A DNA stretch of 64,000 nucleotides from SYIM01 sp039800325 (GCA_039800325.1 JBDLQY010000177.1:62001-126000), one strand, 5' to 3'. Shown: positions 26,456 to 36,163, counted from the first letter of the stretch. Translations and numbers: made by a program. The notes: generated by a model from the letters alone, not told the origin.

Positions 26456-27681
26456 TAGGCGCACGACTTACCGGCATGCGACGGGCGGCGCCGCGCTGGC
26501 TGGGCGGGCCTGTGGTGGGCTCGCGCTGGTCTGCTGCCGGCGCTCCGGTGCCGCGTGTCGACACCACGCTCATCTGGGTGGTCGCGCTACTGATGACCTT
26601 GGGTGTTGTGATGGTTTACTCCGCGTCGATCGCGCTGCCCGATGCGCCGCGTTTTGCCAGCTATCGTTCGACTCATTTTGTGGTCAGGCATCTGTTCTCG
26701 ATCGCAGTCGGGGTGCTGACGGCTCTGTTTGTCTTCTCGATGCCCGTTGCGAACTGGCAGCGTTGGTCCAAGTGGCTTTTCCTGCTGGGTCTCGTATTGT
26801 TGGTCATCGTTCTGATACCGGGTGTGGGTAAGGTCGTGCTTGGAGCCCGGCGTTGGCTATCGCTTTACGTCCTTAATCTTCAGCCATCCGAGCTCATGAA
26901 GATTTTCGTGGTTCTGTATGCGGCCGACTACACGGTGCGCAAACAGGACTATATGCAGAGCTTTTCAAAAGGTTTTTTGCCGATGAGCGCAGCGGTGGCG
27001 GCGGTTGGACTGCTGCTGCTGCTGCAGCCTGACATGGGCGCGTTCGTGGTGATTGCAGCGATTGCCATGGGCGTGCTTTTTCTGGGCGGCGTGAGCATGC
27101 GTCTGTTCGTCAGTCTGGTGTTGATCGGGGCCATAACGTTCGGGCTCTTGATCTGGACCTCTGATTGGCGTCGTGAGCGCATCTTCGCTTATCTCAACCC
27201 CTTCGAGCCAGGCAATGCACTGGGCAAGGGCTATCAGCTGACGCATTCCCTCATCGCCTTTGGTCGTGGCGAACTTTTCGGTGTGGGCCTTGGAGGGTCG
27301 GTTGAAAAGCTGCATTACCTGCCAGAAGCGCATACCGATTTTCTACTGGCGGTTATCGGAGAAGAACTCGGACTGGTGGCGGTTCTGACCATCGTGGCGA
27401 TGTTTTTCTGGATTGTTCGCCGGGCCTTCGAAATTGGTCGACAGGCCATCATGCTGGAACGTAACTTCGCCGGTCTGACGGCCAAGGGCATCGGTCTATG
27501 GATTGGACTCCAGGCCTTCATCAATATCGGAGTCAACACCGGTTTGTTACCTACCAAAGGCCTGACCCTGCCGCTGATGAGCTATGGCGGCAGCGCCATT
27601 CTGGCCAATTGCATCGCACTGGCCATCCTGTTGCGGGTTGACTTTGAAAACAGGGCACTGATGCGCGGGGCCAAGCCATGA
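26452..27681 (+). CDS. ftsW: Lipid II polymerase FtsW (SEDS family)
   Basis: A 409-residue inner-membrane SEDS glycosyltransferase that polymerises septal peptidoglycan with FtsI. About ten helices are visible, with the family marks GARRWLSL, LQPSELMK, LLLQPDMG and the PEAHTDFLLAVIGEELG loop. The start is TTG at 26452, overlapping the murD stop (TTGA), with a very strong GGAGGAGG four bases upstream. An ATG at 26500 would give a shorter form; one at 26428 lies inside the ribosome-binding region. Confidence 0.94.
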   Translation: MIGARLTGMRRAAPRWLGGPVVGSRWSAAGAPVPRVDTTLIWVVALLMTLGVVMVYSASIALPDAPRFASYRSTHFVVRHLFSIAVGVLTALFVFSMPVANWQRWSKWLFLLGLVLLVIVLIPGVGKVVLGARRWLSLYVLNLQPSELMKIFVVLYAADYTVRKQDYMQSFSKGFLPMSAAVAAVGLLLLLQPDMGAFVVIAAIAMGVLFLGGVSMRLFVSLVLIGAITFGLLIWTSDWRRERIFAYLNPFEPGNALGKGYQLTHSLIAFGRGELFGVGLGGSVEKLHYLPEAHTDFLLAVIGEELGLVAVLTIVAMFFWIVRRAFEIGRQAIMLERNFAGLTAKGIGLWIGLQAFINIGVNTGLLPTKGLTLPLMSYGGSAILANCIALAILLRVDFENRALMRGAKP

Positions 27682-28739
27682 CGCGAACCCTGATGATCGT
27701 GGCTGGCGGCACGGGCGGGCATGTAATGCCCGGGCTTGCTGTGGCCGCCGAGATGCAACGCCGCGCCTGGAATGTTGTGTGGCTGGGCAACCCCGCTGGC
27801 ATGGAGGCCGGGCTAGTGTCTCGGGCAGGTCTCGTGATGCATCCGGTTCAGTTTTCGGGGCTGCGCGGCAAGGGCTTGGTGACGGCCTTATTGCTGCCCA
27901 TGCGATTGCTGCGCGCCTTTTGGCAAAGCATCAAAGCGCTACGTGCGGCGCGGCCATCGGTGGTGCTGGGCATGGGCGGCTATGTTGCTTTCCCGGGTGG
28001 CATGATGGCCAGCCTTCTGGGCGTGCCGCTGGCCGTCCATGAGCAAAACTCGGTGGCGGGTTTAACCAACCGCGTACTGGCCCGTCTGGCCGATCGCGTG
28101 CTTGAAGCTTTCCCGGCAACACTGCCTGGTGCGACCTGGACAGGTAATCCGGTCAGGACCGAGATCGCGGCCGTAGCTGCGCCCAAAGAGCGCTACGCGA
28201 GCCGTCATGGTCCGATTCGACTACTGGTTATTGGCGGCAGCCTGGGTGCGCGCGCCCTCAATGAGACGGTACCGGCGGCGCTGGCACTGCTCAATCCTTC
28301 AGAGCGTCCGCAGGTCATTCATCAGAGTGGCCGGGATCACCTGAACGACCTGCGTACGGCCTATGCGAAGGCCGGGGTGGTAGCCGACACAGTCGATTTC
28401 ATCGACGACATGGCCAGTGCCTATGTGCACGCCGACCTGGTCATCGCACGAGCGGGTGCGATGACCGTGGCTGAAATCGCCGCGGTTGGCGTGGCCAGCA
28501 TTCTTGTGCCATTTCCGCATGCGGTCGACGATCATCAGACGACCAATGCGCGCTACCTTTCAGACGCCGGTGCGGCTCAGCTCATCCCCCAGGCTGAACT
28601 CAACCCGGCCGGGCTGGCTGCGCTGTTGCGTGAAGCAAACCGTTCGGTGTGCGCTGAACGGGCGCATATCGCGAGGTCGTTGGCGCGCGTGGATGCGGTC
28701 GCGCAGGTCGCCAGTGCCTGCGAAGGAATTGCTCGATGA
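27678..28739 (+). CDS. murG: UDP-GlcNAc:lipid I GlcNAc transferase
   Basis: A 353-residue peripheral membrane GT-B glycosyltransferase making lipid II. The N-terminal loop is AGGTGGHVMPGLAVA, followed by GMGGYVAFPGG and HEQNSVAGLTN; the donor site includes LLVIGGSLGARALNE and ARAGAMTVAEIAAVG. His rather than Phe or Ile follows GGTGG, within family range. ATGA overlaps at both ends. Confidence 0.96.
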   Translation: MTRTLMIVAGGTGGHVMPGLAVAAEMQRRAWNVVWLGNPAGMEAGLVSRAGLVMHPVQFSGLRGKGLVTALLLPMRLLRAFWQSIKALRAARPSVVLGMGGYVAFPGGMMASLLGVPLAVHEQNSVAGLTNRVLARLADRVLEAFPATLPGATWTGNPVRTEIAAVAAPKERYASRHGPIRLLVIGGSLGARALNETVPAALALLNPSERPQVIHQSGRDHLNDLRTAYAKAGVVADTVDFIDDMASAYVHADLVIARAGAMTVAEIAAVGVASILVPFPHAVDDHQTTNARYLSDAGAAQLIPQAELNPAGLAALLREANRSVCAERAHIARSLARVDAVAQVASACEGIAR

Positions 28740-30172
28740 AGCATAAGGTCAAGCGCATCCACTTCGTGGGCATCGGTGGTGCCGGCATGAGCGGTATTGC
28801 CGAAGTACTGCTCAACCTGGGTTACGCAGTCAGTGGGTCTGATCTTGCGGCCGGAACGACCACCCGCAGACTTGAATCGCTGGGTGCCACCGTGAAAATC
28901 GGTCACGAGGCCGGACATGTCAGCGGTGCTGACTGCGTTGTGACCTCATCGGCTGTCCGTGGTGATAACCCCGAGGTGATTGCGGCACGCACGCTTCGGA
29001 TACCGGTGGTTCCGCGCGCGCTCATGCTGGCTGAGCTGATGAAGCTCAAGCAGGGAATTGCGATTGCTGGCACGCACGGAAAGACCACGACCACCAGCCT
29101 GGTGGCCTCAGTACTAGCCCGTGGCGGGCTCGATCCGACTTTTGTCATTGGCGGCCTGCTCAATAGTGCTGGCGCTAACGCCAGACTAGGCTCGGGAGAT
29201 CTGATCGTCGTCGAGGCTGATGAGTCGGATGGCTCATTTCTGAACCTCTCGCCCATGATCGCAGTCGTCACCAATATCGACGCCGATCACATGGACACCT
29301 ATGGGCACGATATCGCTCGCCTGAAACAGGCTTTTATTGAGTTCACCCAGAGGCTGCCGTTTTATGGCGCTGCAGTCCTGTGCGTCGACGATCGCAACGT
29401 GCGCGACATCATGCCCTTTGTATCTAAGCCGGTCATCACTTACGGTCTTGCAGAGGGTGCTCAGGTGCGGGCACTGGGTGCCCGGGCCGAGGGCGCCCGC
29501 ATGTGTTTTGACGTGTTACGTGAAGACGCCGCGCCTTTGTCGGTAACGCTGAACCTTCCCGGCATGCACAACGTGCAGAACGCCTTGGCGGCGATCGCGG
29601 TGGCTGATGAAATGGGCGTGCCTGACGACGCTATTGTGGCTGCGCTGGCCGAGTTCCGCGGCGTGGGTCGACGTTTTCAGCGATACGAGCTTGCCGTACC
29701 GAACAGTCAGCGCGGAGGGGTCTTCACATTGGTGGATGACTATGGACACCATCCCGCTGAGATGCAGGCAACGCTCGCGGCGGCGCGCGGCGCATTCCCA
29801 GGTCGGCGGCTGGTGCTTGCCTTTCAACCGCATCGTTACACGAGAACGCGCGATCTGTTCGAAGACTTCGTGAATGTGCTGTCGGGCGTCGATGCTCTGT
29901 TGCTGGCTGATGTTTACGCTGCGGGTGAGCCTCCGATTGTTGCCGCTGATGGACGTGCTCTGGCCCGCGCGGTTCGGGTTGCGGGACGGGTAGAACCGTT
30001 ATTTGTTGAGGACGTCGGTGCTTTGCCCGCTCAGATTCTGGCGGTGGTGCGCGACGGCGATGTGGTCGTCTGCATGGGCGCGGGTTCGATCGGCACTGTG
30101 GCGGCGCGCGTACGTGAGCGTGCGGGTGTCGCGTCTTCGGGTGTCGCGTCTTCGGGGGGAGGCCATGACTGA
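28736..30172 (+). CDS. murC: UDP-N-acetylmuramate:L-alanine ligase
   Basis: A 478-residue cytoplasmic ligase adding L-Ala, the first residue of the wall peptide. Seen are HFVGIGGAGMSGIAE, the ATP loop AGTHGKTTTTSL, VEADESDGSFL and FQPHRYTRTRDL. The last residues contain a duplicated GVASS unit encoded by a 15-bp tandem repeat. The gene overlaps ddl by eight bases. Confidence 0.96.
   Translation: MKHKVKRIHFVGIGGAGMSGIAEVLLNLGYAVSGSDLAAGTTTRRLESLGATVKIGHEAGHVSGADCVVTSSAVRGDNPEVIAARTLRIPVVPRALMLAELMKLKQGIAIAGTHGKTTTTSLVASVLARGGLDPTFVIGGLLNSAGANARLGSGDLIVVEADESDGSFLNLSPMIAVVTNIDADHMDTYGHDIARLKQAFIEFTQRLPFYGAAVLCVDDRNVRDIMPFVSKPVITYGLAEGAQVRALGARAEGARMCFDVLREDAAPLSVTLNLPGMHNVQNALAAIAVADEMGVPDDAIVAALAEFRGVGRRFQRYELAVPNSQRGGVFTLVDDYGHHPAEMQATLAAARGAFPGRRLVLAFQPHRYTRTRDLFEDFVNVLSGVDALLLADVYAAGEPPIVAADGRALARAVRVAGRVEPLFVEDVGALPAQILAVVRDGDVVVCMGAGSIGTVAARVRERAGVASSGVASSGGGHD
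30126..30155 (+). repeat. 15-bp perfect tandem duplication at the murC 3' end
   Basis: The unit GTGTCGCGTCTTCGG occurs twice in a row, adding five residues in frame to the end of MurC. It lies just upstream of the ddl ribosome-binding site (GGGGGGAGG). It looks like a recent slippage event. Confidence 0.8.
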
Positions 30173-31151
30173 TCCCAGAGTCTGGCCCGAGGTCAACGTC
30201 GCCGCAATGGGACGTGTCGCCGTCCTCGCGGGGGGGCGCTCGGCCGAGCGCGAGATCTCGCTGATGTCAGGCCATGGGGTACTTGCTGCGCTTCATGAGG
30301 CGGGCGTTAACGCTGAGCTGTTCGACCCGGCCCGACGTCCGCTGTCTGATTTGGCTCCAGCGGGCTTTACGCGTGTGTTCATTGCCCTGCACGGCCGTTT
30401 TGGCGAGGATGGTACGGTGCAGGGCGCGCTGGAACTCGCTGGCATTGCTTACACCGGATCGGGCGTGATCGCATCTGCGGTCTGCATCGACAAGGTGATA
30501 ACCAAGAAAATCTGGGTAGCCGACGGTCTGCCGACACCGGCCTTCGGTCTGGCGGGCTCGCTTACGCAGGCGCATGAGGTCGTGCAGCGGATTGGCTTAC
30601 CCGTGGTCGTTAAGCCCAGCCGTGAAGGGTCGACCATTGGCTTCTCAAGAGTCGAGCGCCTCGAGCAGCTGCAGGAGGCCTTCGAGCTTGCGCATCGCCA
30701 TGATTCTCAGGTTCTCATTGAAGCCTTTGTCGATGGTCGCGAGCTCACTGTGGCAATTCTGGAGTGCGCCGGCGAGCTCAAGGCACTACCGGTGATTGAG
30801 ATACGAGCGCCCGGTGGCAACTACGACTATGCCAACAAGTATTTTCGCGATGAGACTGCGTACGACTGTCCGGCCGGGCTTGATACGCAGCTGACGCAGG
30901 CGGTGCAAACCCTTGCGCTGGCAGCTGCTCATTCGGTCGGCTGTCAGGGCTGGGGTCGGGTCGACATCATGCTCAGGCGCAGTGATGCAAAGCCTTATCT
31001 ACTCGAGATTAATACCTCACCCGGCATGACAAGTCACTCGCTGGTGCCGATGGCAGCGCTCGCGGCGGGTCTGTCATACCGAGACCTGTGCCTGCAGGTA
31101 CTCGCGGGCGCAAGTCTTAAGCTGGCCTCTGCCCCGGAGGCTCAGTCATGA
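30165..31151 (+). CDS. ddl: D-alanine:D-alanine ligase
   Basis: A 328-residue ATP-grasp enzyme making D-Ala-D-Ala for MurF. Seen are VAVLAGGRSAEREISLMSG, FIALHGRFGEDGTVQG, VVKPSREGSTIG, and the metal-binding LLEINTSPGMTSHSLVP. The DdlB-type position inside the cell-wall cluster is usual. The start at 30165 has GGGGGGAGG upstream and matches family length; it overlaps ftsQ by four bases. Confidence 0.95.
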   Translation: MTDPRVWPEVNVAAMGRVAVLAGGRSAEREISLMSGHGVLAALHEAGVNAELFDPARRPLSDLAPAGFTRVFIALHGRFGEDGTVQGALELAGIAYTGSGVIASAVCIDKVITKKIWVADGLPTPAFGLAGSLTQAHEVVQRIGLPVVVKPSREGSTIGFSRVERLEQLQEAFELAHRHDSQVLIEAFVDGRELTVAILECAGELKALPVIEIRAPGGNYDYANKYFRDETAYDCPAGLDTQLTQAVQTLALAAAHSVGCQGWGRVDIMLRRSDAKPYLLEINTSPGMTSHSLVPMAALAAGLSYRDLCLQVLAGASLKLASAPEAQS

Positions 31152-31966
31152 GCGCCTGGCACGATGCGCGTCTGCTCAACGGGCTGGCCAACGTGGTCTT
31201 CGCGGGTTCGCTGGCGGCCTGTCTGGCCGCAGGCGCGTGGTGGCTATCGCATCGGCCGATGTTCACGATTCAAAGTATTCGAGTGCTGGCTGAGCCTGGC
31301 CACAAGCTTAAGCATGTTGAGGGTGCGGCGGTTCGTGACGGTCTGGGTCAGGAGGCGGCGGGCAACTTTTTCCACATCAGCCTCGACAAGGTCCGTCATG
31401 CGTTCGAAGCCTTACCCTGGGTGCGGCGCGCGACGGTGCGGCGTGTCTGGCCAAACGCGCTGGAAGTCTCCATCGAAGAGCATCGTCCCCTTGCGCTGTG
31501 GAACGATGATCAGCTGATAAATACCTTCGGCGAGATTTATTCGGTCAATCTCGACGGGTTAGAGCAGTTCTATCAACTACCGCGTTTTAACGGTCCGACG
31601 GGGACAGAGCGACTCGTCGCGCAGCGGCACGCCGAGTTTGGCGGACAGCTGGCTGCCCTCAATCTTCGGATCGATCGGATCGACTTATCAGACCGCCAAG
31701 CCTGGACGCTTCATCTGAATGATGGCGTCAGAGTGCTGCTGGGCCGGGACGCCGGATCGTCTGGCGCCGAGCGGCTGGGCCGATGGGTAAGCCTACACCC
31801 TAGTGTAGGGCCACAGCTGAAAGAGCGCCCGGCGATTTTCGATCTTCGTTATGCCAATGGCTATTCGATGCGGATGCTGGTCCACAGCGATGGCCGCTCG
31901 ACTTCATCAACTGAGCGCTCCACCCCCGGCGCTGTTTCGACCGTGACCAACAAGGCAAGACCATGA
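31148..31966 (+). CDS. ftsQ: Cell division protein FtsQ
   Basis: A 272-residue bitopic division protein; it links early and late divisome parts through FtsL and FtsB. One membrane helix at about 17-35 is followed by the POTRA domain, with the GNFFHISLDKV and LPWVRRATVRRVWPNALEV motifs, then the beta domain ending near residue 245. A short Ser/Thr-rich tail completes it. Overlaps by four bases on both sides. Confidence 0.94.
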   Translation: MSAWHDARLLNGLANVVFAGSLAACLAAGAWWLSHRPMFTIQSIRVLAEPGHKLKHVEGAAVRDGLGQEAAGNFFHISLDKVRHAFEALPWVRRATVRRVWPNALEVSIEEHRPLALWNDDQLINTFGEIYSVNLDGLEQFYQLPRFNGPTGTERLVAQRHAEFGGQLAALNLRIDRIDLSDRQAWTLHLNDGVRVLLGRDAGSSGAERLGRWVSLHPSVGPQLKERPAIFDLRYANGYSMRMLVHSDGRSTSSTERSTPGAVSTVTNKARP

Positions 31967-33195
31967 GCAGGGATTCCAAAGAGTTGATTGTCGGGCTCGA
32001 CATCGGCACCTCAAAGATTGTTGCGGTGGTGGCGCAGATGCAGTCTGATGGCCACTTTGAAGTGGTAGGTCTGGGCCAGCATGAATCTCGAGGTCTTAAA
32101 AAAGGCGTAGTGGTTAACATCGAGAGCACGGTCGCATCGATTCAGCGTGCGCTGGAAGAAGCTGAGCTGATGGCCGACTGCAAGATTCGTTCTGTCTACA
32201 CCGGCATCGCCGGCAGCCATATTCGCAGCTTTAACTCCAGCGGTATGGTCGCGATCAAAGATAAAGAAGTCAGTGAAGCCGACATGGCCCGCGTCATCGA
32301 AACGGCTAAGGCGGTCAACATTCCCACTGACCAGCAAATCCTGCATGTGTTGCCCCAGGAATTCATCATCGACGGTCAGGAAGATATTCGCGAACCTATA
32401 GGGATGAGCGGTGTTCGCCTGGAGGTTAAGGTTCACATCGTCACGGGCGCTGTGTCGGCCGCCCAGAACATCGTCAAGTGTGTTCGCCGCTGCGGTCTGG
32501 AGGTACAGGACCTGATTCTTCAGCCGCTGGCATCGTCGGTGTCGGTGCTATCTCAAGATGAACGCGAGTTGGGCGTTGTGCTGGTCGATATTGGCGGTGG
32601 CACAACCGACATTGCCGTCTTCACCGGCGGTGCAATTCGGCACACGGCCGTGCTTCCGATTGCTGGCGACCAGATTACCAATGACATCGCGATGGCGCTG
32701 CGTACGCCCACGCAGGACGCTGACGAAATCAAGTTGCGCTTCGGTATCGGTAAGCAGTCGCTGGTTGATCCTGAAGAGCGCATCGAAGTGCCTGGCCTGG
32801 GCGACCGCGGTCCACGACAGCTGTCTCGGCAGGCGCTCGCTGCGGTGATTGAACCGCGCGTCGAAGAGCTGTTCGCACTGGTACACCAGGTTATTCGCGA
32901 GTCGGGCTACGAGGAGCTGCTGTCTTCTGGCGTGGTGATTACTGGAGGGACCGCACTACTGCCTGGCGTGGTTGAGCTTGCTGAGGACATTTTTCTTAAG
33001 CCGGTGCGAATCGGCATGCCCAGCTACGGCGGCGGGCTTGCCGACATGGTGCGCTCGCCCAGGTACGCCACCGCGGTGGGCCTGCTGGAAGAGGCACGAC
33101 TGCAACGGATGAGGGGTCGAAAAGTTGCCGAACAGTCTGGCAACTTCAAGGAGACCGTGCGCAGGATGAAAGACTGGTTTATGGGCAATTTCTGA
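31963..33195 (+). CDS. ftsA: Cell division actin-like protein FtsA
   Basis: A 410-residue actin-fold ATPase that anchors FtsZ to the membrane. Phosphate-1 is LDIGTSKIVAVV, phosphate-2 is VDIGGGTTDIAVF and the adenosine loop is VVITGGTALLPG. The C-terminal amphipathic helix MKDWFMGNF is the membrane anchor. It is followed by 40 bases, then ftsZ. Confidence 0.97.
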   Translation: MSRDSKELIVGLDIGTSKIVAVVAQMQSDGHFEVVGLGQHESRGLKKGVVVNIESTVASIQRALEEAELMADCKIRSVYTGIAGSHIRSFNSSGMVAIKDKEVSEADMARVIETAKAVNIPTDQQILHVLPQEFIIDGQEDIREPIGMSGVRLEVKVHIVTGAVSAAQNIVKCVRRCGLEVQDLILQPLASSVSVLSQDERELGVVLVDIGGGTTDIAVFTGGAIRHTAVLPIAGDQITNDIAMALRTPTQDADEIKLRFGIGKQSLVDPEERIEVPGLGDRGPRQLSRQALAAVIEPRVEELFALVHQVIRESGYEELLSSGVVITGGTALLPGVVELAEDIFLKPVRIGMPSYGGGLADMVRSPRYATAVGLLEEARLQRMRGRKVAEQSGNFKETVRRMKDWFMGNF

Positions 33196-33235
33196 GTTTG
33201 ATTCTGACTTTTGGGCATTTTCTGAGGAGGCCGCG

Positions 33236-34402
33236 ATGGGAACTAGGTTCGAAATGGTCGAAGAGCAAACCGAAGGCGCTGTGATCAAGGTGGTGGGCGT
33301 CGGTGGTGCCGGGGGCAACGCCGTCAATCATATGATCGGACGCGGTGTTCAGGGCGTTGACTTCATTGCCGTGAATACCGATGGTCAGGCGTTGAAGCGC
33401 TCACAGGCAGGGCAGACAATTCAGCTCGGCGGTAATGGTCTTGGGGCGGGTGCCAGGCCGGAGGCCGGACGCGCTGCAGCCGAAGCCTTGCGTGAAGATA
33501 TTCGAGTGGCGCTGTCGGGCGCACACATGGTGTTTCTGACCGCAGGCATGGGCAAAGGTACCGGCACAGGTGCGTCGCCCGTGATTGCAGAGATTGCCAA
33601 GGAAATGGGCATCCTCACCGTTGGCGTCGTCACCAAGCCCTTCGATTTCGAGGGCGCCAGAAAGATGCAGATCGCCGAGGCCGGCATTGATCAGCTGGTT
33701 GAAAATGTCGACTCGCTGATTGTCGTTCTCAACCAGAAACTCTTCGAAGTGATGGATGAGGACGCCAGCCTGGAAGACGCGTTTAAGCGTGCGGACGATG
33801 TTTTACACAACGCGGTGGCAGGCATTGCTGAGATCATCAATGTGCCCGGCCTGGTCAACGTCGATTTCGCCGACGTGCGCACGGTCATGGGCGAGCAGGG
33901 CAAGGCCATGATGGGTATCGGCCAGGCCGAAGGAATCGACCGTGCCCGTCTGGCTGCTGAACAAGCCGTGGCGTCTCCATTGCTTGACGGGGTCGATCTG
34001 CAGGGCGCGCGTGGCGTGATCGTCAATATCACCGCCAACCGCAGCCTGAAACTGCGCGAAACCAATGAAGTCATCAACACCATCAAGGCTTTCTGCGCCG
34101 ATGACGCCACGATTATTCACGGCACGGTCTTCGATGAGTCTATGGGTGACCATCTACGCGTGACCGTGGTGGCCACGGGTATCGGTAAGCGTGCGGCGCG
34201 GCCCGTGCTGGTGCCGCAGCCGCAGCTTCGTACGGGTACCGATAATGCGCCGGTCACCCCAGGGCTCAACTTTGGCAATCTCGATGAGCCCACCGTCTGG
34301 CGTAATCCCAGGGCGAGTGCGGCTGCTCAGGTGCAGGCTTTGGAGGAGAGCGGCGTCGAGCGCTTCGACATTCCGGCGTTCTTGCGCAAGCAGGCTGATT
34401 AA
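33236..34402 (+). CDS. ftsZ: Cell division tubulin homologue FtsZ
   Basis: A 388-residue GTPase forming the Z-ring. Seen are the GGAGGNAVNHM nucleotide loop, the tubulin signature GMGKGTGTGASPV, the T7 loop VNVDFADVRTVM, and the C-terminal FDIPAFLRKQAD peptide that binds FtsA and ZapD. A linker of about 60 residues precedes that peptide. GAGGAGG lies seven bases before the ATG. ftsA's last codons and the spacer repeat GGGCA(A/T)TTTCTGAG. Confidence 0.98.
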   Translation: MGTRFEMVEEQTEGAVIKVVGVGGAGGNAVNHMIGRGVQGVDFIAVNTDGQALKRSQAGQTIQLGGNGLGAGARPEAGRAAAEALREDIRVALSGAHMVFLTAGMGKGTGTGASPVIAEIAKEMGILTVGVVTKPFDFEGARKMQIAEAGIDQLVENVDSLIVVLNQKLFEVMDEDASLEDAFKRADDVLHNAVAGIAEIINVPGLVNVDFADVRTVMGEQGKAMMGIGQAEGIDRARLAAEQAVASPLLDGVDLQGARGVIVNITANRSLKLRETNEVINTIKAFCADDATIIHGTVFDESMGDHLRVTVVATGIGKRAARPVLVPQPQLRTGTDNAPVTPGLNFGNLDEPTVWRNPRASAAAQVQALEESGVERFDIPAFLRKQAD

Positions 34403-34430
34403 GCGCTGGGGGGGGTGACCGCTGGGGGCG

Positions 34431-34455
34431 GACCCGGGTCATCACTGACCGGGTC
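34431..34455. terminator. Hairpin after ftsZ (possible terminator)
   Basis: GACCCGG and CCGGGTC pair across an 11-base loop, and flanking GGCG/GCC extend the stem past a bulge. It starts 28 bases after the ftsZ stop. No T-run follows, so termination is uncertain. A possible -10 (TACAAT, 34549-34554) for the peroxiredoxin gene lies downstream. Confidence 0.4.
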
Positions 34456-34591
34456 GCCTGCCCTCGCTAAATCAGGGATGCGGGCGTTATGGCATGTTCT
34501 CGCACCGCGTTCAAGGGCTTATCGTGAACAGGGGCGTGCCTGGCCGGCTACAATAGTCGGCTTGTCAACCTTTGGTCCAGGAGATCCCGCC

Positions 34592-35095
34592 ATGACAATC
34601 AAGGTCGGTGACGCGGTGCCTGACGGCACCCTGTTCGAGTTTATCGAGGTCGAGGGCAACGGCTGTTCGGTCGGTCCCAATGCATTCCAGGTGAGCAACC
34701 TGGTTAAAGGCAAGAAGATTGCCGTCTTTGGCCTGCCGGGCGCATTTACGCCCACCTGCTCGGCCCAGCATGTGCCCGGTTACGTTAAGCACTTTGACGC
34801 GCTTAAGGCCAAGGGTATTGACGAGGTATGGTGCGTGTCGGTCAATGACGCCTTCGTGATGGGTGCCTGGGCTCGTGACCAGAAATGCGCCGGCAAAGTC
34901 CGCATGATGGCCGATGGCAGCGCCGATTTCACCCGCAAGCTTGGGCTTGAACTCGACCTCACCGCCCGTGGCATGGGCGTTCGCATGCAGCGCTTCTCGA
35001 TGCTGCTTGATAATGGCATGGTCAAGCAGCTCAACATCGAGGCGCCTGGCAAGTTTGAGGTGTCCAGTGCTGAGGCCATGTTGGCCAAGCTCTGA
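34592..35095 (+). CDS. Peroxiredoxin, Prx5/AhpE-like (thiol peroxidase)
   Basis: A 167-residue cytoplasmic peroxidase of the Prx5 type, reducing peroxides with glutathione or thioredoxin-like partners. The peroxidatic Cys is Cys56 in PGAFTPTCSAQHVPGY. Other Cys lie at EVWCVSV and DQKCAGK; the latter could resolve the disulfide. The start at 34592 has CAGGAGA upstream and a 190-base leader after ftsZ. Its stop overlaps the lpxC start (TGATG). A peroxiredoxin between ftsZ and lpxC is common in Burkholderiales. Confidence 0.93.
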   Translation: MTIKVGDAVPDGTLFEFIEVEGNGCSVGPNAFQVSNLVKGKKIAVFGLPGAFTPTCSAQHVPGYVKHFDALKAKGIDEVWCVSVNDAFVMGAWARDQKCAGKVRMMADGSADFTRKLGLELDLTARGMGVRMQRFSMLLDNGMVKQLNIEAPGKFEVSSAEAMLAKL

Positions 35096-36024
35096 TGCTT
35101 AGACAGCGCACGCTCAAGTCTCTGGTCCGCGCCACGGGCGTGGGACTGCACTCGGGCGAGCGCGTAGAGCTGGTCTTACGGCCCGCCCCGGTGGGTACGG
35201 GTATCGTGTTCACGCGAACCGACCTCGACCCGCCGGTGTCGATCGCAGCGCAGGCGGGAAACGTTAACGATACGCGTATGGCCTCTACGCTGTGCGCCAC
35301 GGCGCCCGACGGGCAGATCGTTCGAGTCGCCACCGTCGAACACCTGATGTCGGCGCTAGCCGGACTCGGCATTGATAATGTCTTTGTAGACGTGACAGCC
35401 GCCGAGATCCCGATTCTTGATGGGTCTGCGGCCACCTTCGTCTACCTGCTGCGGTCGGCCGGTATTGTTGAGCAGCGTGCGCCCAAGCGCTTTATTCGCG
35501 TGCTCGAGACCGTTGAGGTTCGCGAGGGTGATAAGTTCGCGCGCCTCGAGCCGCATTTTGGTTTCCGATTGAGTTTTTCAATCAATTTTGGTCATCCGGC
35601 CATAGATGCCACCGGCCAGCAGGTGGTCGTCGATTTTGCAGATGACTCTTTTGTAAAGCGTGTGGCCCGTGCGCGCACGTTTGGCTTTATGCATGACGTC
35701 GAGGCGCTGCGCTCTCAGGGACTGGCTAAAGGCGGCAGCCTGGGAAATGCCATCGTGATGGATGAGTATCGCGTCCTCAACGATGATGGCTTGCGAAGCG
35801 ACGATGAATTCGTCATGCACAAGGTACTTGATGCAATCGGTGACCTGTATCTGGTGGGTCATCCACTGCTCGCCTCTTATTCGGCCCACAAGTCTGGGCA
35901 CGCGCTGAATAATCGGTTGCTGCGTGCTCTGCTGGAGCGTCGCTCCAGCTGGGAGTGGGCTAGCTTTTCCGAGCTGCGCGGTGGCCCTCGGTTTTATGAC
36001 GTCTCTGAGTTCAGCCCCGCTTAG
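35095..36024 (+). CDS. lpxC: UDP-3-O-acyl-GlcNAc deacetylase
   Basis: A 309-residue zinc deacetylase for the committed step of lipid A synthesis. The first zinc His is in ATVEHLMSALAGLGIDN; the second His and the Asp are in MHKVLDAIGDLYLVGHP; the active-site His is in AHKSGHALNN. Length matches E. coli LpxC. It overlaps the peroxiredoxin stop by one base, so its translation is coupled to it. Confidence 0.97.
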   Translation: MLRQRTLKSLVRATGVGLHSGERVELVLRPAPVGTGIVFTRTDLDPPVSIAAQAGNVNDTRMASTLCATAPDGQIVRVATVEHLMSALAGLGIDNVFVDVTAAEIPILDGSAATFVYLLRSAGIVEQRAPKRFIRVLETVEVREGDKFARLEPHFGFRLSFSINFGHPAIDATGQQVVVDFADDSFVKRVARARTFGFMHDVEALRSQGLAKGGSLGNAIVMDEYRVLNDDGLRSDDEFVMHKVLDAIGDLYLVGHPLLASYSAHKSGHALNNRLLRALLERRSSWEWASFSELRGGPRFYDVSEFSPA

Positions 36025-36061
36025 ACAAACGCGCCGGCGGGCGCATCGCTTCGTTGCTCGG

Positions 36062-36163
36062 CCACCCGGTGTCTGACAGTTTGCGGCGGCGAGCGCCAAG
36101 CGCCGCTCGCTCCCACCCGGCGTCTGACAGTTTGCGGCGGCGAGCGCTAAGCGCCGCTCGCTC
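36062..36163. repeat. Two tandem 51-bp copies after lpxC
   Basis: Copies at 36062-36112 and 36113-36163 match at almost every base. Each contains GTCTGACAGTTTGCGGCGG and a hairpin with 7-bp arms, GCGAGCG and CGCTCGC. They begin about 37 bases after the lpxC stop, within a 547-base intergenic stretch (36025-36571). The rest of that stretch is GC-rich low-complexity DNA with no gene I can support. Confidence 0.75.
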
